Notes under the pieces: generated by a model
Told to the model about the DNA's origin: nothing
The model's database searches: none
What the model saw: the letters and a program-made list of their open reading frames with translations, nothing else
Made by a program: the position numbers and the translations under genes
NCBI GenBank assembly: GCA_029948255.1
Contig: JALIZF010001286.1
Location: forward strand, 1 to 64,000
DNA length: 64,000 nucleotides
Direction: 5' to 3'
Origin: Telmatactis stephensoni
Lineage: Eukaryota > Cnidaria > Anthozoa > Actiniaria > Isophelliidae
Part shown: piece after piece, positions 48,401 through 56,597 of the stretch
Position numbering within the stretch: the first letter of the stretch is position 1
How the letters are laid out: each line of letters begins with the position of its first letter

Positions 48401-51400
48401 AAGTTCAGCGTCTCTTTTTTGCCAACTGTTCTTCGCTTTAATTTTCCTATTCACTTTCCTACTCCACCCATGATTTTCTTTCGGTTTATGGAAGTTGAAA
48501 CAGAAGCAGAGCAAAACGATGGTTTATAAGGCGATTTAGACCATGTACTGGGTAATAGTAGATAAGTCTGTTTTGTAAATTCTAGTGCTTTATCGCAGAA
48601 GTTTTGACTTTGGATAAAACCTTGTTTGAAACCTTGGAAAGTTGCCCGGAATCGGGTGTTATCTTAGCCTCCTATGCAGCCGCTCTTTTGTGTCGTCACG
48701 CAAGGCTTATCTCTCCAAGGAGTTTCTTGGGGAGCTAAGCCTTGCGTGACGACACAAAGGAGCGGCTGCATAGGAGGCTAGTGTTATCTATTTGAATGAT
48801 GTTTTTACTGAGGCAAGTGCGAGAAGGTTTTCCTAGTTATTCAAGCAACAGTATTCACTGTAAATTCTTTTCCTTTTACAGAATTCCACAACCAAAGTGT
48901 GTCAATGTTGTCATTGATTGTGACAGAGAAATTGAACGAATTCATTCGCTGTTTTTAGTTAACCTCGATAAACTGGACGAACTACAAGGTACGTTATGAG
49001 CAGAACTACCACACAAGGCTTGCTTTTCAGCATACCATAGCTTAAAAAACATTTTGCATATAATTCAGTCTTGCATATAATTCTTGCATATAAGATACTC
49101 ACACAATTATTATACAGTCGCTTGCTTCCAGGTTGTAGTCTCCACATTAAACATATACACATACATAATTAATGCATAAAATATTCAAAGGACGTTAAAT
49201 GTGAATTTTAAGTGTTTGCACTCTAGTGTTCCCAGAATTTTGAAATTCTAGTGTCAGAAATGCATTAATTAAGTGTCTTTACAACTCGTACGATTCTCTT
49301 GAATGTCATTATATATATTTATATGTTCATATAATGAGCCTAAAAAAGGCTAAGAGCCTAAAATAGCCCCGATATGAGCTTGGTAACGTATAGATTCAGA
49401 AATGTACTGCCTATTGGCAGTGCTTGTGTTCTCTTTCCTATTTTCTACAACAACAAGTTCACAAGGCAAATAGCATATTATTATGCACGGTCATGCGCAG
49501 ACGTTTTTCACAAGTGTCCCGTGCGTGATTAAAGTACAGACGCACTGATGACGTCATAGAATACCAGTGCTCTGATTGATTGAAATATTTTTGAATGATC
49601 GTGGCAGTTCAATGAAAGGGTCAATAACGTTTTTTGTTTTGTTTAGCGGAGTGGGAGTCGCGGTACGAATCTTCAGACGATGATGAGCGCCATTACTGCA
49701 AAGCCAAGCTTGAATCTATCAACGTTATACGATCACATATCATTAGTTTAGAACAAGAACACAAACAACATCGTAAAATCACTAATCGTTTAACAAGACA
49801 CGGAAGCAAGTAAGTCGATACTATTTATAAATATATTTGAATGTTTAAAAATTCTTTTTACTCGGGCTTCCGTAGGAATGCCCGAGTTATAAATTGGGCT
49901 TCGTTATTGTTGTTATTATTTTCCTCGTTCCGACGCAAAACGCAGTCTGGCAACTAAAGCGCATGCGTATAGATAGAAAGGCGCATGCGTCGAGAGGTAT
50001 ATACTTCATGATTGTCCTATATAGTCGCTTCTTTACTTGAGAAGTACAGAGCGACTATACGGCACTCAAAACCATGAAGTATACACCTATTTCAAAATAG
50101 GTTGTCACCGCTAAGAGCGATAGGCGATAGGTAATAGGACATTCCAAGACCGCAAAGCACTATTGATTTCTAATTGATTTACATATGAATAGCCAAATAT
50201 TTGATGGAAGAGTGTAAAGAAAGATTTACGATGGCTTAATTAAGAAATCAATAGTGCTTTGCGGTCTTGGAATGACCTATTACCTATCGCCTATCGCTCT
50301 TAGCGGTGACAACCTTTTTTGAAATAGGTATATACCTAAATAAGCGTCAAAAGCACATAGTCATCATGGCGACCTGCAAGATGTCTCGCGATTCAAGGGT
50401 AAATATGATTTCTAGTACGCTCAAGCTACATACAAAAGCACACACTGTTCGCGGTAGACCCACACTAAAAGATGTCGAGCATTTTCGAAACGAGTCGGTC
50501 CGCGAACTTTACGAGAGATCAATTTACGAGCGAACATTTTTGAGTTTGTTTACGAACGTATTCGTTGAACTAATACCCAAGTCATCTAAATTGTATTGCT
50601 ATTTGAAAGCTAAAAACCAAGAAAATAAAGGAAAGTTTGTGCTTAAATTCAACGTAGTCTAATAGTTATAGTTAAAACATAGAGCAGTATAACATAGAGC
50701 GGTAGTTTTCATCTTTAATGATCACCAACTGTGAATCAATTCTGCTAATAATCCGTGTTGAAGTTGTAGAGTTGTGAGTATTGCAAATCAGTTATATTAA
50801 AGTTGGTTTGTTTCAAGGCAGGCAGAATTACCAACAATTCTTCTGTAAGTAAAAGATTGGATTGTCACTCGGAAATGTGTTCGTTGGATGTGAATGCTTC
50901 TGCGAGTGTAAAAATTTCAGATCTTAAAAATTCCGAGCCCTCAGCGTGATTTGAGCCTACATTCGGATTTCCGGTCCGACGCTCAAGCACTGACCCTTCA
51001 GATCACAGGCAGCCCAAGCTCATTATCTGACAACATAAACAGTTGTAAATACACGTAAATGCATGGAGCCTAAAATACGACTTTTGACGAATAATATTAC
51101 AGAATACATTAATATAACATTCTATGTAACGTGTAAAGTTGTTATAATTGTAAATAAAGCCTTATTCCACGGTTTTTTTCAAGATCTCCCTCCCCCTACT
51201 AAGAAGAGGAAAAGGCTGGAAGCTTCGCTTCGAACGAGCTCCAATCGTCTGCACATTTCGAACTCAAAAAATACCTTTCGCTTGACCAAATAACTCCAAC
51301 GCTCGTCCTCATCAGCAGCGATAATTGTTCTAACCACCCTGTAAACCTCATTCTCCAACGACCACGTCTTACGGAGAAACAAAATTATTTAGTTCGAATC

Positions 51401-53228
51401 TTCGGTCTCCTGTGAGGCTTGAAGCCCACCTCCACCGCCACTTTCAACACAGCCAGCCCAAGCTCATTATCTGACAACATTAAACAGTTAAAATACACGT
51501 AAATGCATGGGGTCTAAAATACGACTTTTGGCGAATAAATTACAGAATACATTCTATGTGCCTTGTAGAGTTATTATAATTGTAAATAAAGCCTTATTTC
51601 ACGTGTTTTAAAGATCTACTAGATAATGAGCTTGGGCTGGCTGTGTTGAAAGTGGCGGTGGAGGTGGGCTTCAAGCCTCACAGGAGACCGAAGATTCGAA
51701 CTAAATAATTTTGTTTCTCCGTAAGACGTGGTCGTTGGAGAATGAGGTTTACAGGGTGGTTAGAACAATTATCGATGCTGATGAGGACGAGCGTTGGAGT
51801 TATTTGGTCAAGCGAAAGGTATTTTTTGAGTTCGAAATGTGCAGACGATTGGAGCTCGTTCGAAGCGAAGCTTCCAGCCTTTTCCTCTTCTTAGTAGGGG
51901 GAGGGAGATCTTGAAAAAAACCGTGGAATAAGGCTTTATTTACAATTATAACAACTTTACACGTTACATAGAATGTTATATTAATGTATTCTGTAATATT
52001 ATTCGTCAAAAGTCGTATTTTAGGCTCCATGCATTTACGTGTATTTACAACTGTTTATGTTGTCAGATAATGAGCTTGGGCTGCCTGTGTTCAGATAAAC
52101 TGATAAACAGATAAACTTTAAAACACATTTATTTGTCTCTTCAAATTATTGCAAAAGTTGTTGTTATTAATAAAGCAAATGAATCAAAATATCATGATTA
52201 AAATTGATAGTACACTGCAGAAGTCAAATAAGTTAGTTTGAAAAAACCATTTCACGTGTAGTGACTATAAACAAAAATCAATTTTTAATCCGATGGGTCT
52301 TTCTTACCCTAGGCTCCAGGGGTTTATTATTCGCTTTCTTTAGAGAGTTTCTCTCTTATCAAGTAAATAAACGTCGGAAGGAGACGATAAACCAGGGTAT
52401 AGGTATAGGGTATAGGTATAGGTATAGGTATAGGGTATAGGTCTTTCTAGCCGAAGAAGGCTAAGCCTGTATAAATGCGCTTTTAGGTCAAAGAGCACAG
52501 CAGATTAAACGAATGGAGAATTTAAAGGGACAATGTTAACAAAGAGAACTCATGATTTACTACATAGAAAGCCCGAGTTCACGCAGCTATGCGTCTTGTT
52601 TTTTTAGAAATGGGGAGGTAGTCATCGTAGAGAGTTAGTCATTAGAGAGGTGGTCATTGTGGAGAGGTGGTCATTGTGGAGAGGTGGTCATTGTGGAGAG
52701 GTGGTCATTGTACAGAGGTGGTCATTGTGGAGAGGTGGTCATTGTGGAGAGGTGGTCATTGTGGAGAGGTGGTCATTGTGGAGAGGTGGTCATTGTGGAG
52801 AGGTGGTCATTGTGGAGAGGTGGTCATTGTGGAGAGGTGGTCATTGTGGAGAGATGGTCATTGTGGAGAGGTGGTCATTGTGGAGAGGTGGTCGTTGTAG
52901 TGTGGAGAGGTGGTCATTGTGGAGAGGTGGTCATTGTGGAGAGGTGGTCATTGTGGAGAGGTGGTCATTGTAGAGAGGTGGTGACTGTAGAGAGGGGGTC
53001 ATTGTAGAGAGGTGGCCATTGTAGAGAGGTGGTCATTGTAGATAGGTGGTCATTGTAGAGAGGTGGTCAATGTAGAGTGGCGGTCACCCTAGACAATTTG
53101 CAATTAGAGGTAAGAGTTGATTGACTACCAACTGTCCTTACATTACTTTGTTGTATTGTCTTTACAGAAAGTGTCCTTGGGGCCCTACACACGAGGAGCT
53201 CGATCCAATACGCAAAGTGACTTTATGA
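35864..53228 (+). CDS. RASA3: RASA3/GAP1-type Ras GTPase-activating protein, complete, 818 aa in 26 exons
   Basis: Coding exons: 35864-35924, 35987-36104, 38736-38844, 39312-39487, 40498-40590, 40668-40740, 41176-41210, 41311-41362, 41569-41618, 41729-41885, 41972-42070, 42508-42557, 42640-42754, 43267-43341, 43603-43726, 44320-44426, 44514-44591, 44948-45028, 45420-45493, 46532-46721, 47368-47438, 47652-47741, 48351-48398, 48882-48988, 49647-49809, 53168-53228. All junction phases match and the total is 2457 nt. The protein speeds GTP hydrolysis on Ras/Rap at the plasma membrane. Domain order is C2A (about 10-125), C2B (145-270), RasGAP (320-550), PH (576-675), Btk zinc finger (682-704), coiled tail. 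Vertebrate RASA3 is 834 aa with the same order. PH and C-terminal residues resemble RASA3 most; this may be the single ancestor-like member of the RASA2/RASA3 group. Start: first ATG of the open exon, in good context and aligned with the vertebrate start. Confidence 0.95.
37983..38053. repeat. (TTTA)n microsatellite
   Basis: About 17 units of TTTA with two G interruptions, in RASA3 intron 2. Confidence 0.92.
38126..38221. mobile_element. TAG-ended MITE, copy 3
   Basis: Ends TAG(ATAA)GTCTCCTTCGCAACCG / GGCTGCGAAGGAGACTA; perfect 9-bp flanks ATATACTAC (38117-38125, 38222-38230). In RASA3 intron 2. The left terminus has a 4-bp ATAA insertion relative to the other copies. Confidence 0.85.
39214..39260 (+). 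pseudogene. Degenerate duplicate of the start of RASA3 exon 4
   Basis: ACAAGGTTGCTATCAAAAAA followed by GAGAATCCCCACAATTTTCA mirrors the acceptor and first 45 nt of exon 4 (39312 onwards). The peptide begins '[12 protein letters not shown]' against '[12 protein letters not shown]'. It is offset by 98 bp, meets a stop in its own frame before exon 4 and has no donor, so it is a partial exon copy and not a usable exon. Confidence 0.65.
40498..41885 (+). CDS. RASA3: RASA3 exons 5-10: C2B domain and linker
   Basis: Reads '[20 protein letters not shown]', '[20 protein letters not shown]', '[17 protein letters not shown]' and '[13 protein letters not shown]', then '[20 protein letters not shown]'. 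These match the second C2 domain and the 'SLRLNVVYTEDHVF' segment that leads into the RasGAP domain of RASA3. Exons are short (35-157 nt). The 7th (41176-41210, 35 nt) uses a GTCAGT donor but is required by phase. Confidence 0.92.
40865..41085. repeat. (CCTT)n polypyrimidine tract in RASA3 intron 6
   Basis: An almost pure pyrimidine strand of about 220 bp, with the longest uninterrupted TTCC run at about 40935-40990. All long proline/serine and lysine/glutamate/glycine frames over it are artefacts. Confidence 0.93.
41972..45493 (+). CDS. RASA3: RASA3 exons 11-19: RasGAP catalytic domain
   Basis: Contains '[19 protein letters not shown]' with the arginine finger at Arg365 in the FRGNSL motif, '[18 protein letters not shown]', and the signature '[17 protein letters not shown]' (residues 475-490, Arg479 stabilising the finger loop). 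'[20 protein letters not shown]' and '[13 protein letters not shown]' follow. Every element needed for GAP activity is present, so the domain should be active. Intron 11 holds a 22-bp minisatellite; intron 15 holds a SINE-like stretch and an (ATGG)n repeat. Confidence 0.95.
42085..42465. repeat. 22-bp minisatellite (TTACTGACACCTTACCAACCAC)n
   Basis: About sixteen units in RASA3 intron 11. The central eight or nine (about 42235-42430) are almost identical and the left end is degenerate. Confidence 0.93.
42772..42788. repeat. Poly-C tract
   Basis: 17-bp C run in RASA3 intron 13; assembly length uncertain. Confidence 0.85.
43790..43880 (+). mobile_element. tRNA-like SINE head fragment
   Basis: GTGTAGTTCTGTTGATTAGTGTGCGG (A-box-like region) and GAGTTTGATTCCCTGCCACC (B-box-like) at tRNA spacing, immediately before the (ATGG)n array that would serve as its simple-repeat tail. 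Confidence 0.5.
43915..44065. repeat. (ATGG/ATGA)n repeat
   Basis: About 35 tetramers of ATGG and ATGA in RASA3 intron 15. Frames rich in His/Pro/Ile on the minus strand are artefacts. Confidence 0.92.
44690..44735. repeat. (GAT)n / (GTG)n microsatellite
   Basis: Short GATGATGGTGGTGGTG array in RASA3 intron 17. Confidence 0.85.
45838..46015 (+). mobile_element. tRNA-derived SINE, family 3
   Basis: The head has A-box-like TGGTGGCCGAATGGTGAGGG and a perfect B-box-like GGTCCGGGTTCGAGTCCCGG, about 70 bp in all, resembling a tRNA with a long variable arm. The body TTTTTTCTCCGGGTTCTCCG follows. In RASA3 intron 19, sense orientation. The extended non-tRNA body argues against a functional tRNA. Confidence 0.75.
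46250..46430. mobile_element. Degenerate CGCAACA-rich inverted element
   Basis: Contains CAACATTTCACGCAACACTG and GTTGCGCACGATTTTGTTGC in inverted arrangement; same vocabulary as 47010-47106. Boundaries uncertain. Confidence 0.4.
46532..48398 (+). CDS. RASA3: RASA3 exons 20-23: PH domain and Btk zinc finger
   Basis: The PH domain starts '[20 protein letters not shown]', the basic beta1-beta2 pocket that in RASA3 binds inositol phosphates/PIP3. It continues '[20 protein letters not shown]' and '[16 protein letters not shown]'. The Btk motif has His682, Cys693, Cys694 and Cys704 with the canonical H-x10-CC-x9-C spacing. The Cys693 codon is split across the intron between 47741 and 48351, which strongly supports that junction. 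Confidence 0.95.
47010..47106. mobile_element. 97-bp MITE with AAGGCCCGGTAATACGAGCA ends
   Basis: Near-perfect 23-bp ends AAGGCCCGGTAATACGAGCA.. / ..TGCTCGTATTACTGGGCCTT around a GTTGCGCGACAAGTTGC core, in RASA3 intron 20. Confidence 0.8.
48011..48106. mobile_element. TAG-ended MITE, copy 4
   Basis: Ends TAGCCTGCGTTGCTGGCGGT / ACCGCCAGCAACGCAGGCTA, an almost perfect hairpin, with perfect 9-bp flanks ACATCCTCA (48002-48010, 48107-48115). In RASA3 intron 22. Confidence 0.9.
48665..48780. mobile_element. TAG-ended MITE, copy 5
   Basis: Ends TAGCCTCCTATGCAGCCGCT / AGCGGCTGCATAGGAGGCTA, inner arms GTCGTCACGCAAGGCTTA; perfect 9-bp flanks GTGTTATCT (48656-48664, 48781-48789). In RASA3 intron 23. 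Confidence 0.9.
48882..53228 (+). CDS. RASA3: RASA3 exons 24-26: C-terminal helical tail
   Basis: '[20 protein letters not shown]' aligns with the RASA3 segment 'LDIDGDRETERIYSLF'; '[13 protein letters not shown]' aligns with 'ALEQEHAQYKR'. The last exon (53168-53228) gives '[19 protein letters not shown]' and TGA, where vertebrate RASA3 has a related 'GSQEHPIGD' stretch. Another frame of the last exon stays open to a TAG at 53249-53251, but only the first fits the phase of exon 25. Intron 25 is 3.36 kb and packed with repeats. Confidence 0.88.
50086..50328. mobile_element. 243-bp palindromic MITE (CCTATTTCAAAATAGGTTGT arms)
   Basis: Arms of nearly 90 bp: left contains CCGCTAAGAGCGATAGGCGA and GACCGCAAAGCACTATTGAT, the right arm carries their inverse. 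Spacer about 60 bp. In RASA3 intron 25. Confidence 0.85.
50366..50662 (+). CDS. Unrecognised 98-aa ORF inside RASA3 intron 25
   Basis: The ATG lies in a favourable context (ATCATGGCG) and the frame is open for 98 codons to TAA. The peptide contains '[20 protein letters not shown]' and '[20 protein letters not shown]' and is Lys/Arg-rich. Composition looks protein-like rather than repeat-derived. I do not recognise a family. It is bounded by the palindromic MITE ending at 50328 and a SINE starting about 50862, so it may be a fragment of a transposon protein or a chance frame. No splice partners are evident. Confidence 0.25.
   Translation: MATCKMSRDSRVNMISSTLKLHTKAHTVRGRPTLKDVEHFRNESVRELYERSIYERTFLSLFTNVFVELIPKSSKLYCYLKAKNQENKGKFVLKFNVV
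50862..51003 (-). mobile_element. tRNA-derived SINE fragment, family 1 (second copy)
   Basis: Resembles 4341-4460, including ATTGTCAC.CGGAAA.TGT and GTGAATGCTTCTGCGAGTGT. The tRNA-like part on the minus strand has a weakened B box (TAGGCTCAAATCACG). It abuts the large inverted repeat at 51004. Confidence 0.5.
51004..52089. mobile_element. Inverted-dimer element with 469-bp near-perfect arms
   Basis: The left arm (51004-51472) and right arm (51621-52089) are inverted copies with at most a few differences. The 148-bp loop is itself a diverged direct copy of an early part of the left arm (from GACAACAT..AAACAGTT to the AATAAA region). The 7-bp TTCAGAT flanks both sides (50997-51003, 52090-52096), indicating insertion as one unit. 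Each arm carries the same 67-codon frame (minus 51179-51382, plus 51711-51914) beginning '[20 protein letters not shown]' and followed by '[14 protein letters not shown]'. The copies differ at Ala/Asp in 'TIIAADED' versus 'TIIDADED'. The frame does not look like transposase. Confidence 0.88.
52392..52442. repeat. (GGTATA)n short tandem repeat
   Basis: About eight GGTATA/GGGTATA units next to the AGCCGAAGAAGGCTAAGCCT hairpin region in RASA3 intron 25. Confidence 0.85.
52622..53095. repeat. 17-bp minisatellite (GAGGTGGTCATTGTGGA)n
   Basis: About 27 units just upstream of the last RASA3 exon; the central ones are identical and the 3' ones read GTAGA instead of GTGGA. Because 17 is not divisible by three, all three + frames carry the same 17-residue repeat ([17 protein letters not shown]). 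These frames are artefacts. Confidence 0.95.
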
Positions 53229-53614
53229 CCAGATCACCTGTTCGTAGCTAGGTAACAATTAAGCTCCGCTCTGTAATGATCGATTTTATATAATCCCACA
53301 AAATAAGGGAGTCTCTCCATCCAGACATTTAATTCGGTAAAACAAAACTATCGAACAAAGTGAGGGGTCCATGAAGGTCTAAGTTAGAAGTTCGAACCAC
53401 GAGTCTAAAATAGTAGTAGCTTGAACAGCCGCGATTGCAACGTTTAGGATACTGTTTACAGTGTAAAGCAGTAGAAAAAGCTGGTCTTGCTCTTCCCTAA
53501 AATTCAGGATACCCTATTGCGTCAAATTTGATAATATTCACATAATATAGCATCAGGTTAAGTGCGAAATTCTGTTTTGTTCTCCACTCCTCCTTCCATC
53601 GTCGTGGTAGCTGC

Positions 53615-53834
53615 AAGGCTCGGACACGTGATACAACATTTTATGCAACATCGCGCGCAACACAGTTGCCACGTGTGTCCATCCCTGCAATGTGGTAGAA
53701 AATGTTGCAGAAGTAGAAGTCGATCCTAAACTTGCAATTGTTAAGCGCAACTAGTGTTCGAAAGGTGGGCACACGGTGCAACTCTGTTTTGCGCGCGATG
53801 TTGCAGGAAATGTTGCATCGTGTGTCCAGGCCTT
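53615..53834. mobile_element. MITE with AAGGCTCGGACACGTGATAC ends
   Basis: Ends AAGGCTCGGACACGTGATAC / GCATCGTGTGTCCAGGCCTT, with inner GCAACATCGCGCGCAACACA inverted. The same word set occurs at 23620-24070. Confidence 0.8.
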
Positions 53835-54848
53835 CAATATTAGAGACATAAGCTTCCATGGCTCATAGTAGATTCAATTTATTTAAATTTTCATTATTTT
53901 AGACATAGTGCTCTTATACATGCTCTAAGTATTAGTCATTTATTTTATTTGTGTTAGTTTTGATTTCTATCACAGTCCCCGTTTTTCCCCTTCTAATTAC
54001 GGAATCACAGGTACAATTATGTCCAGTCTCCCACGTAGCTGTGGTTCGTCTCGTCACGCAACGCTCCTTTTGTTGCGTCACGCAAGGCTCCGTGCCGTTT
54101 ATTAAAAAGCGATGCGTGACAAGACTTTATACAATTGTATTTTAGGGTAAGAGAAGTTTGTCTGATTGGTACCACTGGGACCAAAACTTGTGTCCATCTT
54201 GGAAAGGTTCTCGTTTTAGAGTTCGCGTAGAACTCTCTGTCCAAGACGGGCATCCTTAGGAGTCCTTAATGAGGCTCTTGCTGGTTTAGTAATCGGAAGT
54301 TACTCAGGATTGAACATTTGTGCTCTTTGCATCTGTAGGTCGCTCAACTAGAGCAACCAACACAGGTAGCCCAAAGCGAACTGACCGACTTATGGAGTCC
54401 ATACAAGCGGTCGGTGTTTTGATTTCTTGAACTCTGTAGATACTTCACGATAGCCTACCATAATGTCTCTGGTAATAAAATGCCATAGGGTTAGAGTTAG
54501 GGATATTATATTGCATGCTGTTATGACGTATGCACCTCGTTTGTTTTCGGAAATGGAAATATTTTGTTTAACAACCGGCTGGATTCCGGGTGTAAGTACT
54601 TTTAGATTATATTCATCATTAACGGATATTGCAGATAATTTATATTTATCCAAATATAGAGAAATACTCTCTATTTGTTTTAGAACATTAGTGGGTGTGT
54701 GTGTGTGTGTTATCATAAAACTAAAGTTAAACCGTTTTAAAGAACAAGCTCAACCACCACGGGTTTCGGGATCCGTGATTGTCATTTATTGTTATAAGGC
54801 CTATTAAAGGATTATCATAGCGTTACTGCTGCTTAAGTTGCATGACGG

Positions 54849-55006
54849 TTGCGTGACATCTATTCAAATTACAGTAGTATTACATGACATCAATTGAAGT
54901 TTGAGTCAGAATGTCATGTTGCGTGACATCTCTTTAAATACATGCGTGACTGTCATTGAAGTCGAGTGGTGTTGCGTGATGCCCTGGTGAAGAGATGTTG
55001 CGTGAC
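54849..55006 (+). promoter_or_regulatory. Cluster of five TTGCGTGAC-type motifs
   Basis: TTGCGTGAC at 54849, 54919 and 54998, ATGCGTGAC at 54942, TTGCGTGAT at 54972, all on the + strand. The core TNGCGTG is the xenobiotic response element recognised by AHR/ARNT-type bHLH-PAS dimers. The same word also occurs inside the TAG-ended MITEs (GTCACGCAA), so the cluster may be a decayed transposon instead. Confidence 0.3.
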
Positions 55007-55353
55007 GTAAACGCCATAAAATCTATTTTCGTACCGACAGTAGAAGCTTTATTATGATACACATTGGAGTGACCGTTTGAAAGAACTTATCTAGCTGCCA
55101 ATTTATAGCAGTTCACGTGATCTCAAATCTCAGATCTTGATATCTAGGCGTATCAAACGTTAAGACTAACACACGACCGGTAGGACGTTTGCGCTGCATG
55201 AAAAACAAGACTTGCTTGGTCAATTCATATACGATATTTTATTACTACCATATATACTTTGTACTGAAACTGTATCTCTGTACGTTGTACCTTCACGTAC
55301 ATAAAACAGCATTTCCCAAGGCAGCCATCTTGTTCGGTAACTATGGTAACATA

Positions 55354-55361
55354 TGACGTCA
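55354..55361. promoter_or_regulatory. CRE-like TGACGTCA
   Basis: Full palindromic CRE between inverted GCAGCCATCTTG (55321) and CAAGATGGC (about 55382). No gene start is nearby, so its function is doubtful. Confidence 0.25.
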
Positions 55362-56261
55362 GTGTAGGCTTGGTTGCCTTTCAAGATGGCCTCCTCAAGT
55401 TTGCAAAGCCCATAGACTAACTACTCCTAATTATTGCTAAGAAGAAAACTAGATCAAATCATAAATTGTGTGTGATGTTGGTCAAATGTGACCATGCCTG
55501 TCTGGCAAGCACTGAAAAAAATAATTAATTTGCATGATTGCTAGTAAGAAAATAGATTTTCCACCAAAAAGTTTTCAGTTTACGAGAATCCAAGAGTACA
55601 TAATTCTGAAATTACTTATGTATTATTTAATATCCACTTTCCTTATTCTTTTGTAAATACTTATTTCCAGATAGGAAGTTTTATTTGTATAGTAGAATTT
55701 ATTGCTTAGTTGCTAAGCAATATGTTAATTTATTAGAACGGTTCTCATTGGTCAAACCAGTGTGCATGCGCAATGGATATTAAACACCAATCTTTGAATT
55801 TGGTCTTTAATTTTTTCATGTTTTGATGGAAAAGCAAATCTATCAAATGAAGGGAGAGACTACGTAGCACGCAGTTGATGTAATATATTCATAAAAATAT
55901 AATACAAAACACAATACAATAGAACGAGAAACAATAGAAAACAATAGATTTTTGAATACATTACACCAACTGAATGCTATGTAGGTTTTCCCATCAAATG
56001 AAAGGGAAGCCGTCGAATTGGCCCTTCCCCTACCCCCAACCCCACCCTAGCCCCCACCCCTACCCCCAACCCCACCGATACATTTGCTTTTCGAACATTT
56101 TGGCGACTTAAAGTTTTGCCTCTAAGGGAGTCTGAATGGCGTGATGATAAAAAGCTTACCTCCCATCTATATACCGGTTGTACCTTTTCAAAATAATTAG
56201 AGAGAGAAGACTAGGCGGAAATAAACATCGGGAAATCTGTTGATTTTAAAAAGCGATTGAG

Positions 56262-56597
56262 AGAGATTTTGGTCAATATTCCATACGCGATTATCTAGCA
56301 CATTCGTAAGATAAAACATGGAAATCCAATTATTTCTAGTGCACGTTGGAGTCATTTCGGTTCTACGTTTGATGATTTTGAAAGCGTCGATGTTTGTACA
56401 ATTAGGCTAAGGTCAAACGTACTTCATTGAGAAGAGATTTTGGTCAATATTCCATACGCGATTATCTAGCACATTCGTAAGATAAAACATGGAAATCCAA
56501 TTATTTCTAGTGCACGTTGGAGTCATTTCGGTTCTACGTTTGATGATTTTGAAAGCGTCGATGTTTGTACAATTAGGCTAAGGTCAAACGTACTTCA
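56262..56597. repeat. Perfect 171-bp tandem duplication
   Basis: 56262-56426 and 56433-56597 are identical over 165 bp, period 171 bp, separated by TTGAGA. Each copy ends with AGGCTAAGGTCAAACGTACT, the left end of the MITE that follows. Confidence 0.95.

Noticed and set aside
52650..53007. Three overlapping + strand frames of up to 116 codons repeating the same 17-residue pattern
   Set aside because: A 17-bp tandem repeat without stop codons gives the same peptide in all frames; this is not a gene.
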